Shown here: piece by piece, positions 15,362-15,385 of the stretch
How positions within the stretch are numbered: position 1 is the stretch's first letter
Layout of the letters: every line of letters begins with the position of its first letter
Assembly: GCA_031263965.1 (NCBI GenBank)
Contig: JAISES010000340.1
Coordinates: 1-15,385 of the forward strand
Direction of reading: 5' to 3'
DNA: 15,385 nucleotides
Origin: Prevotella sp.
GTDB lineage: Bacteria > Bacteroidota > Bacteroidia > Bacteroidales > Dysgonomonadaceae
The notes under the pieces: model-generated
What the model was told of the DNA's origin: nothing
Seen by the model: the letters and a program-made list of their open reading frames with translations, nothing else
Databases searched by the model: none
Made by a program: the position numbers and the translations under genes

Positions 15362-15385
15362 AGAGAGTATGTTGTGATAATTATT

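Overview
The window looks like a chromosomal segment of a Bacteroidota bacterium, most likely order Bacteroidales. The support is the gene families (a Bacteroidetes-type LeuRS, the lipoprotein GldD, a DUF3667 protein, an ECF sigma factor followed by a Bacteroidetes-style anti-sigma/outer-membrane-barrel protein), AT-rich intergenic DNA, weak Shine-Dalgarno sites, and two TAnnTTTG promoter -7 boxes. Genus cannot be fixed from sequence reading alone.

Layout. (1) 1-1012: the 3' part of exbB, cut by the window edge, then exbD. Together they form a proton-driven energising module of the inner membrane. (2) 1140-3766: an ECF sigma factor, a protein with one inner-membrane segment, a long Pro/Glu/Lys-rich linker and a C-terminal beta-barrel (probable anti-sigma/sensor), and a lipoprotein, closed by a strong terminator at 3793-3824. 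(3) 3827-4150: gene-free DNA holding two hairpin-armed repeat elements. (4) 4187-7210: ssb, gldD and an LtaS-like sulfatase-fold membrane enzyme, behind a -7 box. (5) 7255-13849: leuS, yitT, a GT-C glycosyltransferase and a DUF3667 protein, closely packed on one strand behind a second -7 box. (6) 13850-14150: a third copy of the repeat between convergent genes. (7) 14151-15266, minus strand: an M20 peptidase of the ArgE type. (8) 15287-15361: a second family of hairpin-armed repeat.

The most striking object is inside leuS. A 444-bp block (8203-8646, exactly 148 codons) bounded by 32-bp inverted repeats with one mismatch is read through in frame. It encodes a DUF559/Vsr-like nuclease domain with its PD-(D/E)XK-type residues intact. 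It sits at the start of the CP1 editing domain, just before the T-rich editing peptide. No intein splicing residues are visible, so the tRNA synthetase probably carries a nuclease domain in its mature form. Each inverted repeat also folds on itself, so the unit looks like a REP-like palindrome pair around a nuclease gene that has become a protein insert.

The second theme is the intergenic repeats. Two families share one architecture, a short stem, tandem G/A mismatches and a variable inner stem, with compensatory base changes between copies. Two copies of the first family carry the same 59-bp core in opposite orientation while their outer arms keep the same orientation.
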